From CAYGVX01 sp964395545 (GTDB lineage Archaea; Thermoproteota; Bathyarchaeia; Bathyarchaeales; SOJC01): a stretch of 51,741 bases of DNA. A program made the translations under genes and the position numbers. This document shows positions 1-8,114 of this stretch, in pieces. Within the stretch, counting starts at the first letter, position 1. Every line of letters starts with the position of its first letter. The notes under the pieces are model-generated. The model was not told the origin of the DNA and made no database searches. It saw nothing but the letters and a program-made list of their open reading frames with translations. Location: contig CAYNAW010000003.1 in NCBI GenBank assembly GCA_964395545.1, forward strand, positions 1 to 51,741, in the 5' to 3' direction.

Positions 1-1026
1 ACAGCTACCTATCATTTCTTGTGAGAAACAGCGGACCGCAGAGCTTTCCATTCTGACAGATGTGATTTCAATCGGGTTTTGCCAGAGAACAGTTCCGTAA
101 GGAAGAGTTTGTCCATTATAAAAGAAGACAACCTTGTACAGATTGCCAAGCGGGTACCGATGGTACAGTGCGGACACTCCCACGTATGGACGTCCACCCC
201 ACACCCAACTGCCATCCAGGTAGGAAATATCGCCTTCTATCGACCAAGCTGTATCAACATGACACCATTTCTGATCTTTGAAAAACCGGGGGTCTTCTAG
301 CTTAACAGACCAGTGGGGGTCAGCAATGCTCTCGGAGCTCACAACTCCAAACTGGAAATACTGAACGTGGCATCCGAAAGGAAACGGCATGTTTCTGACG
401 TTGCCTGCGTAGAATTTCCTTATGATGTTCTCGCAGTCGGGCAAGCTGGCCACGTTGACTGATGTTAGTGTGGAATTGTGTTCGGAGGCGTGGACTGAGT
501 AGTGAATCCAGCCGCCGGAATCCCACCTCGCACTCACGGTCACCGGTGTTTCGGGGGCCATTCCCACGATCTGCCACGTGTATGCATAAACCAGCCGTTC
601 GGTGGGCATGTGCAAAGGCAAGCTGTCCTCTCTTGTCTGATGTAGGCCAACATCGATGAACATGTTGCCTGTTGCGTCAAGTACCAGAATCGTGTAGAAT
701 CCATAGTCTATGTGGAGGTATTGGCTGTCTTGGGCTTGGACAAACATACCTCCTCCGAGCCAACTGGAAGGAGGAAAATAATGTGGGTCTGTGGAAGGAA
801 AGCTAACCGTGACGGCCGTGGCAATCACGCCGCGAGTTATGTTGTCCAGGTTGGGGGTGTTGACGTGAAAGCCCGCCACATACGGTTGATTCGAGTTCAA
901 CTCGACGATGTGGTTTGTCTCAGCAGGCGCTAGTTCAAAAGTGTTGGCAGACTTCACGCCTGGAACTGCACTCAATGATGTCACAATCAATAAGGCTATG
1001 AGGGGAACTATGCGGTCTTCGCACAA
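1..1026 (-). CDS. Secreted protein of unknown function, C-terminus beyond the window
   Basis: The minus strand stays open for 342 codons from a TTG at 1026 to the window edge, so only the start is present. The TTG is preceded by an AGGGGTGG purine stretch (1037-1044) at a 10-nt spacing. Residues 1 to about 27 form a signal peptide: a short charged start, a hydrophobic core (VPLIALLIVTSLSA) and a small-residue end. The rest is rich in Trp, Tyr and short beta-prone stretches with two N-glycosylation sequons (NIT, NST), which suggests an extracytoplasmic beta-sandwich, possibly lectin-like or glucanase-like. I recognise no catalytic motif. It diverges from the gene at 1120. The open frame and signal peptide are seen directly; the fold is a guess. 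Confidence 0.75.
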   Translation of the reverse strand, partial: MCEDRIVPLIALLIVTSLSAVPGVKSANTFELAPAETNHIVELNSNQPYVAGFHVNTPNLDNITRGVIATAVTVSFPSTDPHYFPPSSWLGGGMFVQAQDSQYLHIDYGFYTILVLDATGNMFIDVGLHQTREDSLPLHMPTERLVYAYTWQIVGMAPETPVTVSARWDSGGWIHYSVHASEHNSTLTSVNVASLPDCENIIRKFYAGNVRNMPFPFGCHVQYFQFGVVSSESIADPHWSVKLEDPRFFKDQKWCHVDTAWSIEGDISYLDGSWVWGGRPYVGVSALYHRYPLGNLYKVVFFYNGQTLPYGTVLWQNPIEITSVRMESSAVRCFSQEMIGSC

Positions 1027-1073
1027 GAGCAGCTTACCACCCCTATTTTTGGTTTTTGTTATCGTAAGATAAA

Positions 1074-1098
1074 AGAGCTTCTACAGCTCTATTTACTT
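1074..1098. promoter_or_regulatory. Inverted repeat and TATA-like box in a divergent intergenic region
   Basis: AGAGCT (1074-1079) and AGCTCT (1085-1090) form a perfect 6-bp inverted repeat with a 5-nt centre. It abuts the TATA-like ATTTACTT at 1091-1098. That box lies about 26 bp before the ATG at 1120, which fits a leaderless transcript. The repeat could be an operator for the rightward gene. This is inference from position only. Confidence 0.35.
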
Positions 1099-1119
1099 CA
1101 GTTTCGGAAGTGGTCTTTC

Positions 1120-1632
1120 ATGGTAGCTGAGTGCCCCAAGTGTGGAGCAGCAATCCCACATGATTCGGTGTACTGTCCCTATTGCGGGCACGGAATACAG
1201 CCTTCAGCCAGGTCGTTTCAGGTGTCACTTGCCGGAGCCTTAATGGTTACCTTCGCAATAGCTTCTTTGGTCCTCTTTGTCCTTTCGTTTCGTGCTCTGC
1301 TCAACATCTACAGCTGGTATCCCGCCAGTGTAGCACAGGTTTGGTTTGTTTATGACCATATGCTTACGACCGTCTCGTTTGCTGGGCTCATATTCGGATT
1401 GAGCGCGGCTGTACTCATATTGAGCCGAAGAAGTTTCAGCTGGGCTATGGCCTTTTCAATATTCGGGGCAATTGCAGGCGGCAGCTCTTGGGTTATCTCA
1501 ATGCTTATTCCGCACACTAACATAGCTTATTCCACCGTATACTATTTCGTGCCTCTCTTTGCAACTTCATTTATTGGAACTCTGCTTGTCTCTCGCAGAA
1601 AAGTCGAGTTCGACAGCACACGTTCAGGGTAA
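1120..1632 (+). CDS. Zinc-ribbon membrane protein, four predicted TM helices
   Basis: 170 residues. The N-terminus carries a zinc-ribbon knuckle pair (CPKCG at 5-9, CPYCG at 19-23) of the type common in archaeal membrane proteins. Four hydrophobic segments follow, at about 33-57, 78-100, 108-130 and 138-157, and a short basic tail. The ribbon should face the cytoplasm. It is monocistronic, between a divergent secreted protein and the convergent PRC-barrel gene. A TATA-like element 26 bp upstream suggests a leaderless mRNA. I do not recognise a specific family and assign no function. Confidence 0.8.
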   Translation: MVAECPKCGAAIPHDSVYCPYCGHGIQPSARSFQVSLAGALMVTFAIASLVLFVLSFRALLNIYSWYPASVAQVWFVYDHMLTTVSFAGLIFGLSAAVLILSRRSFSWAMAFSIFGAIAGGSSWVISMLIPHTNIAYSTVYYFVPLFATSFIGTLLVSRRKVEFDSTRSG

Positions 1633-1697
1633 TGAAGACGTGTATGGTAGGCAACTGACACTCATTCAAGAGTAGGTTCGCGCTTGTCCCCTTCTCG

Positions 1698-1982
1698 CTA
1701 TTTTTTGGTGGGTTCTACCACGTCTTTGATGTCCGTGGCCTTCTTGTCCAAGGAGATGAGGTCTCCTATGGCTTTGATAATGGATACAGGTAATAGAACC
1801 TCCACTGATCCCAGAAATGGTTTCTTGTATCCAAGTTCTTTCGTCGTCTCTTCTGTCAGTCTCACATGTAGATGGGTGATTCGCCATGTGGGTAGCAGTT
1901 CTACCTCGACGCCAGTAACGTTGCCGATCAATCGGGCGTCATCACTGACTACGTTCTTTTCAAGGAGCTGGTTCACATTCAC
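1698..1982 (-). CDS. PRC-barrel domain protein
   Basis: 94 residues forming a single PRC-barrel-like beta domain. The N-terminus has the typical pattern (LLEKNVVSDDARLIGNVTGVE) followed by the interaction-surface strands. Stand-alone archaeal PRC barrels are small cytoplasmic adaptor or RNA/protein-binding modules of mostly unknown role. The GTG start at 1982 overlaps the stop of the upstream site-2 protease in a GTGA (1979-1982), so the two are almost certainly translated together. This suggests a partner role for the protease, which is inference. Confidence 0.85.
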   Translation of the reverse strand: MNVNQLLEKNVVSDDARLIGNVTGVEVELLPTWRITHLHVRLTEETTKELGYKKPFLGSVEVLLPVSIIKAIGDLISLDKKATDIKDVVEPTKK

Positions 1983-3109
1983 CGCTGTTCTTCACCTCCC
2001 AATTCCGTTTTGACTTTGATGACGTGGACAATATCACTACGAGTAACAATTCCCACAAGCTTTTCATCCTCTTGAACTGGAAGTCGTCCAACGTCATATC
2101 TCGCCATTTTCATCAGGGCTTCTACCGCGGTTTCATCGGGGCTTGCGCATTTCAGCTTCTCATAAGGTGTCATTGCCTGACTTATTTTGGTTTCTCGCCA
2201 TTTTTCCTTAGGAATCTTCCTTATGTCTTGAAGTGTAACCAGCCCAAGCAATTTAGAGTCCTTTTCAACTGGAAATCCGCCATGCTTATACTGTGAAAAG
2301 TGGGTTCCCACAACGTCTCCGACTAGGGCGTCGGGATTAACCGTATGAACTTCACGGGTCATTATATCGCGGATAAGGACGCCTGCCAAAGCCTCACTCA
2401 TAATAGTCTGTCGATAGCTTGACTCAGCCCCATTCTTCAAAAACCATCCTATCAGTATCAACCACAAGCCTCCGATGAACACTCCCAAAATGACAACAAA
2501 GAAACCCCAGAAAATCAGTATATAAGAAAACAAAACACCAACCCTAGTCGCGATCCTAGTTGCATATGTTCGATCTTTCTTCCAACGCCAAATTCCCGCC
2601 CTAAGAACTCTTCCACCGTCGAGCGGAAAGGCGGGTAACAGATTGAAGCCGCCTAATAGCACATTAATATAAGCTCCATATTCTAAGGGTGCAATCACCA
2701 CAACGTTGGCCCCAAAAAAACCAACAGCATACTGTAGCGACCATAAGATCAAAGCAAGGAGAAAGCTTGTAAGAGGTCCAACTAACGCAATCCTAAATTC
2801 AAGACCCGGCTCATTCGGTTCTTCCTCGATTTCGGATACGCCGCCAAAAATGAAGAGGACGATACGTTTCACTGGCAAGCCGTTTTTCTTAGCTACATAC
2901 GAATGAGCTAATTCATGAACTAGAACGGACACAAAAAGCACAATTGCTGCAATGGCGCCTATTAACCAATAAGCCTCTGAAGAAAGCCCTGGATATTCTG
3001 AAGGCAGATAGCCTATTGCCAGAGTCCAAGTAATAAGCAATACGGCGAGAATCAGCGTATAATGCAGCTTCACTGGAACACCTAACAGCCTGCCGATTCC
3101 TAAAGACAA
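1979..3109 (-). CDS. Site-2 protease family zinc metalloprotease (M50) with two CBS domains
   Basis: 376 residues. The membrane core has the M50 zinc motif HELAH at 65-69 in a TM helix and the third-ligand region NLLPAFPLDGG at 156-166. About six TM segments end near residue 225. The cytoplasmic C-terminus (about 240-370) is a tandem CBS pair (Bateman module), expected to bind adenine nucleotides and gate proteolysis. Length and order match archaeal and bacterial S2P-CBS proteases that cut membrane-embedded substrates. The start is TTG with nearby GGGG/GGTG purines. It overlaps the PRC-barrel gene by 4 nt and follows a small membrane protein by 36 nt, so these three likely form one operon. 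Confidence 0.93.
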   Translation of the reverse strand: MSLGIGRLLGVPVKLHYTLILAVLLITWTLAIGYLPSEYPGLSSEAYWLIGAIAAIVLFVSVLVHELAHSYVAKKNGLPVKRIVLFIFGGVSEIEEEPNEPGLEFRIALVGPLTSFLLALILWSLQYAVGFFGANVVVIAPLEYGAYINVLLGGFNLLPAFPLDGGRVLRAGIWRWKKDRTYATRIATRVGVLFSYILIFWGFFVVILGVFIGGLWLILIGWFLKNGAESSYRQTIMSEALAGVLIRDIMTREVHTVNPDALVGDVVGTHFSQYKHGGFPVEKDSKLLGLVTLQDIRKIPKEKWRETKISQAMTPYEKLKCASPDETAVEALMKMARYDVGRLPVQEDEKLVGIVTRSDIVHVIKVKTELGGEEQR

Positions 3110-3145
3110 AACACCTTACCCCTGAGACTGCCATTGCTTGTTTCA

Positions 3146-3496
3146 TTATTGTGTGCATTTTGATTTAATAAGACTTGAGGAATTTCCACGAGCAAAGCCA
3201 CGATAGTGTTTTCTTGACAGATGTGAAATTCTGGAGGCGAAGCGGAATGACAAAGCGAGGGCAAGAGCAGAAGGCTCGTTTTCTCCTTTTGTTTGTTTTT
3301 CTGTTCTCTCGGCATATTTGTTTATCATGAAAATCGTCGTTAGCGCCACTATCGCTCCCAAGAACAATGACGCCGATATCCCAAATTCATTATTCATCTC
3401 GGGCATTCTATCAAGAAGTGTCCAGAAACTCCTGAAAACGAGGACAGATGCAAAAAGCAGAAGAAATTCCCAGAAGATGATCTTGAACATTCTCAT
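3146..3496 (-). CDS. Small hypothetical membrane protein, two TM helices
   Basis: 116 residues with hydrophobic helices at about 8-27 and 40-58 separated by an acidic loop, then a hydrophilic basic tail. A GAGGT purine motif lies about 8 nt before the ATG at 3496. The gene runs the same way as the S2P-CBS protease, 36 nt upstream of it, so it may be its operon partner. The last 40 residues look less protein-like (Ser/Arg-rich), so the true extent of the tail is uncertain. No family is recognised. Confidence 0.5.
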   Translation of the reverse strand: MRMFKIIFWEFLLLFASVLVFRSFWTLLDRMPEMNNEFGISASLFLGAIVALTTIFMINKYAERTEKQTKGENEPSALALALSFRFASRISHLSRKHYRGFARGNSSSLIKSKCTQ

Positions 3497-3702
3497 TCCC
3501 AGACCTCTGAAAAAGGAGCTTCGCTTGCTTCGGATATAAGATTTCCTAGCCCGTTGTATCTAATATGCCGTGCTAAATCCTCTTTGCACTCGTACCTATT
3601 TACGCGCGCAAAACTGATGCTGCACTATCCTCGATGAAGTGTAAGCCCTTCTGAAGACATCCTCTCGAGAGCTAGAGATATGGTGTCTAACACATCTTGG
3701 AG

Positions 3703-4884
3703 TCACAGTTCCGTTAGAGGAAAATGTGTTCGACGTAAATAGTTCCTGATGTAGTCTTGGTCGTACTCGAATTCCTTGCTTCTGAGAACCTGTCTTTCCA
3801 GTCTGTCTAAGGCTACGCGAAAGGTCGGCTGCACCCCCCATCCTTCACTGGAGCTGTAGAAAGAACCCTTCCTGGTTCGCAGTTGGAGGCGGCAATGAAT
3901 AAGTTGTCTGGCTGAGTAGTTTGTGCCATGAGTCTTCATGTAGATGAACAGCGTGCCAGCCTCTAGCGTTCCTTCGTATCTTCGTGCGAAAGAGTCAAAA
4001 TCGCCCAATATGGAACCTTGCTGGCTTTCATCTATGTCCAAGTCCTTGACGGAAAACTGCACTGCGAGTCTTCGGTCTCGCATTTCTATTTGGGCTATTG
4101 GTTCGAGAAAGTCCAGCTTTGTTATTATCCCCACAGGTCTTCGTCTTCTGACAATCACCAACGAAGATATGTCGAATTTTTGCATTTCGTGCAGTGCATT
4201 CCTCAGTGTTGCTTCAGGCAATACAGTTATGACAGGTTTTGTCATTATGCCCTTTGCTGGAACGTTTAGTAGACGAACCTTTTCGCCAGCTCTCTCGCCA
4301 GGTTTTTGGCGTTGCTTTGGTTGGAAAACATGTTCAATGATATCGTGAATGCTAACAATTCCGACGAGTCTTCCGTTGCTGACTACTGGAATGTGAGAAA
4401 TGTCCTGCTCTCTGAAGAGGTTGAGCACCACTCCCACAGATTCATTTTCCTCAACAACAACGGGTTCCTTACTCATGATTTCCTCAACTCTGCTGTTCCC
4501 CCATTTTCCCATAACAGCCTCGCGAATCACGTCTTCGTCCGTGACAAATCCGAGTATCTTCTCGCTGCTGAAAACTGGAAGTTGCCTAACGCCACTCTCT
4601 ATCATCAGCTTCGCGGCCCGGCTAAGAGAATCCTGTAACGCGACTTTGGGCGCTGAGCGCATCAGAGTCTTGACTTTGGTTACGGAAGGATCAAGCCTAG
4701 ATCTGACTATCCATCTTCTGGCGATTACACCCTTATATTTGCCTCTGTCATCCCAAACGGCTAGAACCAGTGGCATCTCTTTTTTGAGGAGGGAAAGGCA
4801 ACGGGAAAGTGTATCACTCTCGAGAACACTTGCGAAATTTCTTGAAAAGGCGCTTTCAACCTGTGCGGTCATCACGAACTCCAT
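3703..4884 (-). CDS. Four-CBS-domain protein with C-terminal HPF/S30AE-like ribosome-binding domain
   Basis: 393 residues. Four CBS repeats run at about 10-62, 70-125, 132-188 and 208-265, each with the CBS end pattern (for example LVGIVSIHDII, PVGIITKLDFL). The last ~115 residues match the S30AE/HPF layout: a strand starting LAVQFSVKDLDI, a long helix, strands including HCRLQLRTRKGSFYSSSEGW, then a helix ending ALDRLERQVLRSKE. HPF/YfiA-type domains sit in the 30S decoding region and silence ribosomes; CBS tandems bind AMP, ADP, ATP or SAM. The combination suggests energy-sensing ribosome hibernation. A TATA-like ATTTAAGG lies near 4922-4929. An alternative start is the ATG four codons in. 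Domain calls are from pattern reading. Confidence 0.85.
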   Translation of the reverse strand: MEFVMTAQVESAFSRNFASVLESDTLSRCLSLLKKEMPLVLAVWDDRGKYKGVIARRWIVRSRLDPSVTKVKTLMRSAPKVALQDSLSRAAKLMIESGVRQLPVFSSEKILGFVTDEDVIREAVMGKWGNSRVEEIMSKEPVVVEENESVGVVLNLFREQDISHIPVVSNGRLVGIVSIHDIIEHVFQPKQRQKPGERAGEKVRLLNVPAKGIMTKPVITVLPEATLRNALHEMQKFDISSLVIVRRRRPVGIITKLDFLEPIAQIEMRDRRLAVQFSVKDLDIDESQQGSILGDFDSFARRYEGTLEAGTLFIYMKTHGTNYSARQLIHCRLQLRTRKGSFYSSSEGWGVQPTFRVALDRLERQVLRSKEFEYDQDYIRNYLRRTHFPLTEL

Positions 4885-4952
4885 CCTGGTATATCTATTC
4901 TCAAAGCGCTCAGGGTCCTTAAATAACTACTTTCCCGATCGCCCTATCAGAA

Positions 4953-5216
4953 CTAAATGATGTATAATGACTTTGCTGCTTCCCTTTCTAGACCTTCTGT
5001 GGCAACTTGGTCTAGAGCAGATTTTCGGCTTCCTGGTGGGGCAATAGAGATTGAATTGCCACGTTCAAGACGTTCGGGGATCTTTGTGCGATCTATCTCC
5101 TTGGCCTCGATTACCTCCACGCTTTTTTCCTCGTCATTTTTCAAAAGAGACAGATGAACAAGTCGCGTTTCCTTATTGCTTTCATCAGTCATTTTCCACA
5201 TGATATCCTTAGACAT
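4953..5216 (-). CDS. Hypothetical charged small protein
   Basis: 87 residues, mostly charged and soluble, no TM helix and no family recognised. The ATG at 5216 is chosen over an in-frame GTG 12 nt upstream because GGGAG lies 5 nt before it and the TATA box (TTATAA, about 5252-5258) predicts a transcript start near 5229. It is transcribed away from the Ca-ATPase and towards the CBS-HPF gene, which starts 68 nt beyond its stop, so it could share regulation with either. Coding status rests on the clean promoter and SD. Confidence 0.6.
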   Translation of the reverse strand: MSKDIMWKMTDESNKETRLVHLSLLKNDEEKSVEVIEAKEIDRTKIPERLERGNSISIAPPGSRKSALDQVATEGLEREAAKSLYII

Positions 5217-5250
5217 GAGTGCTCCCACAGATAAATAAACATCGTCATTT

Positions 5251-5303
5251 ACTTATAAATATTATTATTTGACAATACTTATATTAGGGAGCATATTTAT
5301 AAA
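5251..5303. promoter_or_regulatory. Divergent promoter region with two TATA boxes
   Basis: This very AT-rich stretch holds a leftward TATA (TTTATAAGT on the minus strand, about 5250-5258) serving the gene at 5216 and a rightward TATA (CATATTTATAAAT, 5290-5302) serving the P-type ATPase. The two boxes are about 40 bp apart and oriented outward. The predicted ATPase leader is about 58 nt and ends with GGAGGAT at 5368-5374, 7 nt before the TTG start. Confidence 0.65.
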
Positions 5304-5381
5304 TCAACTCTTCGTCTTAGCGGTGAGACACAGGTCTCTCTGGTTTGACAATCCACTCAATCAACATGGAGGATCATAGAG

Positions 5382-8114
5382 TTGGCTCAGGAAAATGCTT
5401 GGCATGCAGAAAGAGTCGAACAAGTACTCAAAAGACTCGAGACAAGTGAAAGAGGACTAACAAGCGCCGAAGCAGAGAAGAGACTGAGAGAGCACGGGAC
5501 GAACGAACTAGAAGAAGAAAAACGAGCAACCAAATTAGCTTTGCTTGCCCACCAACTCAAGAACCCTCTGGTCGGTGTACTCGTCGCCGCTGCCTTGATT
5601 TCCTTTCTTGCTGGAAAAATGATCGATACCGTAGTTGTGATTGTCGTTATCGTCTTCAACACATCAATTGGTTTCATCCAAGAGCACAAGGCAGAAACCG
5701 CTCTTCAAGCTTTAAAATCAATGGCAGCACCCGAAGCCGAAGTGATTCGTGATTGTCCTGAAACTGGTGGCTGCATCGAAATGCGTGTCAAGGCCCAGGA
5801 AATCGTCCCCGGGGACATAGTGCTTCTGGATTCAGGAGACAAAGTTCCTGCAGATACTCGCGTTCTTGAGGCGATAAACCTCGAAATCGACGAGTCCATG
5901 TTGACTGGTGAATCGACACCGGTGAGAAAAGCGACCGAGCCTTTAGAAGAGGAGTTGCCTGTGGCCGATAGAGCGAACATGGTCTTCTCGGGCACAATAG
6001 TAACCCAAGGAAGAGGGAAAGCAGTCGTAGTCTCCACAGGAATGAAGACAGAGATAGGAAAAATCGCCAAGTTGATAAAAGAGACTAAAAGAGCTGAGAC
6101 TCCCATTCAAAAGCGAACAGTGGACTTGAGCAGGAAACTTGGGCTCTTCGCGTTGTTTGCAAGCGGTTTAGTCCTTGTACTAAGCGTCCTCCGAGGATTC
6201 GAATTTTACGAAGTGTTTCTCTTCGCTTTGGCATCTGCAGTCTCGGCCATCCCGGAGGGGCTGCCCGCAGTTATGACGATCACGTTGGCTGTTGGAGTCA
6301 ACAGGATGGCTAAGCGCAATGCCATAATCCGGAAGCTGCAGGCAGTTGACACTTTGGGCTCAGCAACGGCGATTTGCACCGACAAGACTGGGACTCTCAC
6401 TACAAACCAGATGACCGTACAGAAGATATTCGTGGACAACAGAACGGTCAATGTCACTGGTGCTGGCTATACGCCTGAAGGGCATTTTGAAGTAGAAGGT
6501 GACGCAGTAGATCCGGCGACCGATAACGCGCTCAACCTCTTGCTTCAAATTGCTGCCCTCTGCAACGACGCTAGGCTCAGGCGGCACGAAGTCAAGGAGG
6601 GGTTCCGATGGGAGATCTACGGTGACCCTACAGAAGGGGCATTGGTTGTTGTAGCGGAGAAGGCAAAACTCGTAAAGCATGAATTGGAAAAAAGGTTTCC
6701 ACGAGTCGACGAGATTCCCTTCAACCCCAAGGAGCGATACATGGCTACGTTTCACAAGGCGTCAGATGGAGGCCTAAGCGTCTATGTTAAAGGCGCTCCT
6801 GAGACTCTCTTGGAATGGTGTTCAGAAATTCTGGAAGGCGGCAAGACGAAGAAGCTGACACAACAGAAGAGAGAGGAGATTTTCCGAGCCAGCACTCACA
6901 TGGCCGGAGAGGCGCTCAGGGTGCTGGCAATGGCTTATCAGACAGTAGAAACAAAAGACATAGACAGTTTTAAGGAAAAACTGTTACATAGACGCGCCAA
7001 GCTGGTTCTTGTTGGTCTGGCGGGAATGATCGACCCGTCCAGACCAGAGGCGAAAACTTCAGTGCAACTATGCAAAAGGGCGGGAATCAAGGTCATCATG
7101 GCAACCGGAGATCACAAACTGACGGCAGAGGCTATCGCCAAAGAAGTTGGAATCCTTGAATCGAACTCGAAAGTCCTAACTGGACCGGATCTCGACAGTA
7201 TTGATGATGACGAGTTAGACGCCGTGATAGAAGAAACAGCGGTCTTTGCCCGTGTATCTCCAACACATAAGCACCGAATTGTCGTATCTCTAAGGCGGAA
7301 AGGGCATATTGTGGCTATGACAGGCGATGGTGTCAACGATGCTCCCGCCCTAAAGGCCGCGGAAATCGGCGTTGCGATGGGAATCACGGGAACAGATGTC
7401 ACAAAGGAAACTGCGGACATGGTGTTGGCCGATGACAATTTTGCCAGCATCGTAAACGCAGTCGAAGAAGGCCGTGTAGTGTTTGAAAATATACGAAAAG
7501 TTGTAAAATACTTGATTGCCACCAACACGGGAGAGATCATTACAATATTGACTGCACTCATTCTTCTGCCTGACGCTCCGCTCATTTTCACGCCAGTGCA
7601 AATATTGTGGGTTAATCTTGTAACCGATGGAATCCTCGATGTCACTCTGGCAATGGAGGCAAAAGAAGAAGATATCATGGATCAACCTCCCAGGAAACCT
7701 ACTGCAAAGATAATAAATCGAGAAATTATGATGAACACCATCTATATTGGCACATTTATGATGCTTGGAACTCTCTGGGTTTTCACAAGGGAGTGGAACA
7801 ACGGAGACATTGTCAGAGCGCAGACTCTAGGCTTCACCACTCTGGCCATGTTCCAAGTGTTCAACTCGCTCAACTGCAGATCAAGAACCAAGTCCATATT
7901 CAAGCTTGGCTTGTTTACAAACAGATATTTGTTGGGCGCCATTGCTGTGTCCGTTTCTTTGCAAGTGTTGGCAACGATCTTGCCTCCGCTTCAGATTGGC
8001 CTCGGCACTACTTCGCTTTCGATTTGGGACTGGATAACGATAATCGGTGTTTCAAGTTCAGTCTTCTTCGCTGACGAAATCAGAAAACTATTAAGAAGCA
8101 GGTTAAAGAGATGA
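5382..8114 (+). CDS. Cation-transporting P-type ATPase, probable Ca2+ pump (P2 type)
   Basis: 910 residues, full length for the P2 family. It has the N-terminal cation ATPase domain, actuator TGES at 175-178, phosphorylation motif DKTGTLT with Asp334, hinge GDGVND near 648-653, and about ten TM helices. Ion-site residues follow SERCA: PEGLP in M4 (Glu292), Asn715 and Glu718 in M5 (ATNTGEI), and Asn745/Thr748/Asp749 in M6 (NLVTDG). The M8 glutamate of SERCA site I appears to be Ala before FNSL, which suggests one Ca2+ per cycle as in SPCA/PMCA pumps. The TTG start has GGAGGAT 7 nt upstream. The stop overlaps the next gene by ATGA (8111-8114), so the kinase-like protein is translationally coupled. 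Ca2+ is inferred by family. Confidence 0.95.
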   Translation: MAQENAWHAERVEQVLKRLETSERGLTSAEAEKRLREHGTNELEEEKRATKLALLAHQLKNPLVGVLVAAALISFLAGKMIDTVVVIVVIVFNTSIGFIQEHKAETALQALKSMAAPEAEVIRDCPETGGCIEMRVKAQEIVPGDIVLLDSGDKVPADTRVLEAINLEIDESMLTGESTPVRKATEPLEEELPVADRANMVFSGTIVTQGRGKAVVVSTGMKTEIGKIAKLIKETKRAETPIQKRTVDLSRKLGLFALFASGLVLVLSVLRGFEFYEVFLFALASAVSAIPEGLPAVMTITLAVGVNRMAKRNAIIRKLQAVDTLGSATAICTDKTGTLTTNQMTVQKIFVDNRTVNVTGAGYTPEGHFEVEGDAVDPATDNALNLLLQIAALCNDARLRRHEVKEGFRWEIYGDPTEGALVVVAEKAKLVKHELEKRFPRVDEIPFNPKERYMATFHKASDGGLSVYVKGAPETLLEWCSEILEGGKTKKLTQQKREEIFRASTHMAGEALRVLAMAYQTVETKDIDSFKEKLLHRRAKLVLVGLAGMIDPSRPEAKTSVQLCKRAGIKVIMATGDHKLTAEAIAKEVGILESNSKVLTGPDLDSIDDDELDAVIEETAVFARVSPTHKHRIVVSLRRKGHIVAMTGDGVNDAPALKAAEIGVAMGITGTDVTKETADMVLADDNFASIVNAVEEGRVVFENIRKVVKYLIATNTGEIITILTALILLPDAPLIFTPVQILWVNLVTDGILDVTLAMEAKEEDIMDQPPRKPTAKIINREIMMNTIYIGTFMMLGTLWVFTREWNNGDIVRAQTLGFTTLAMFQVFNSLNCRSRTKSIFKLGLFTNRYLLGAIAVSVSLQVLATILPPLQIGLGTTSLSIWDWITIIGVSSSVFFADEIRKLLRSRLKR

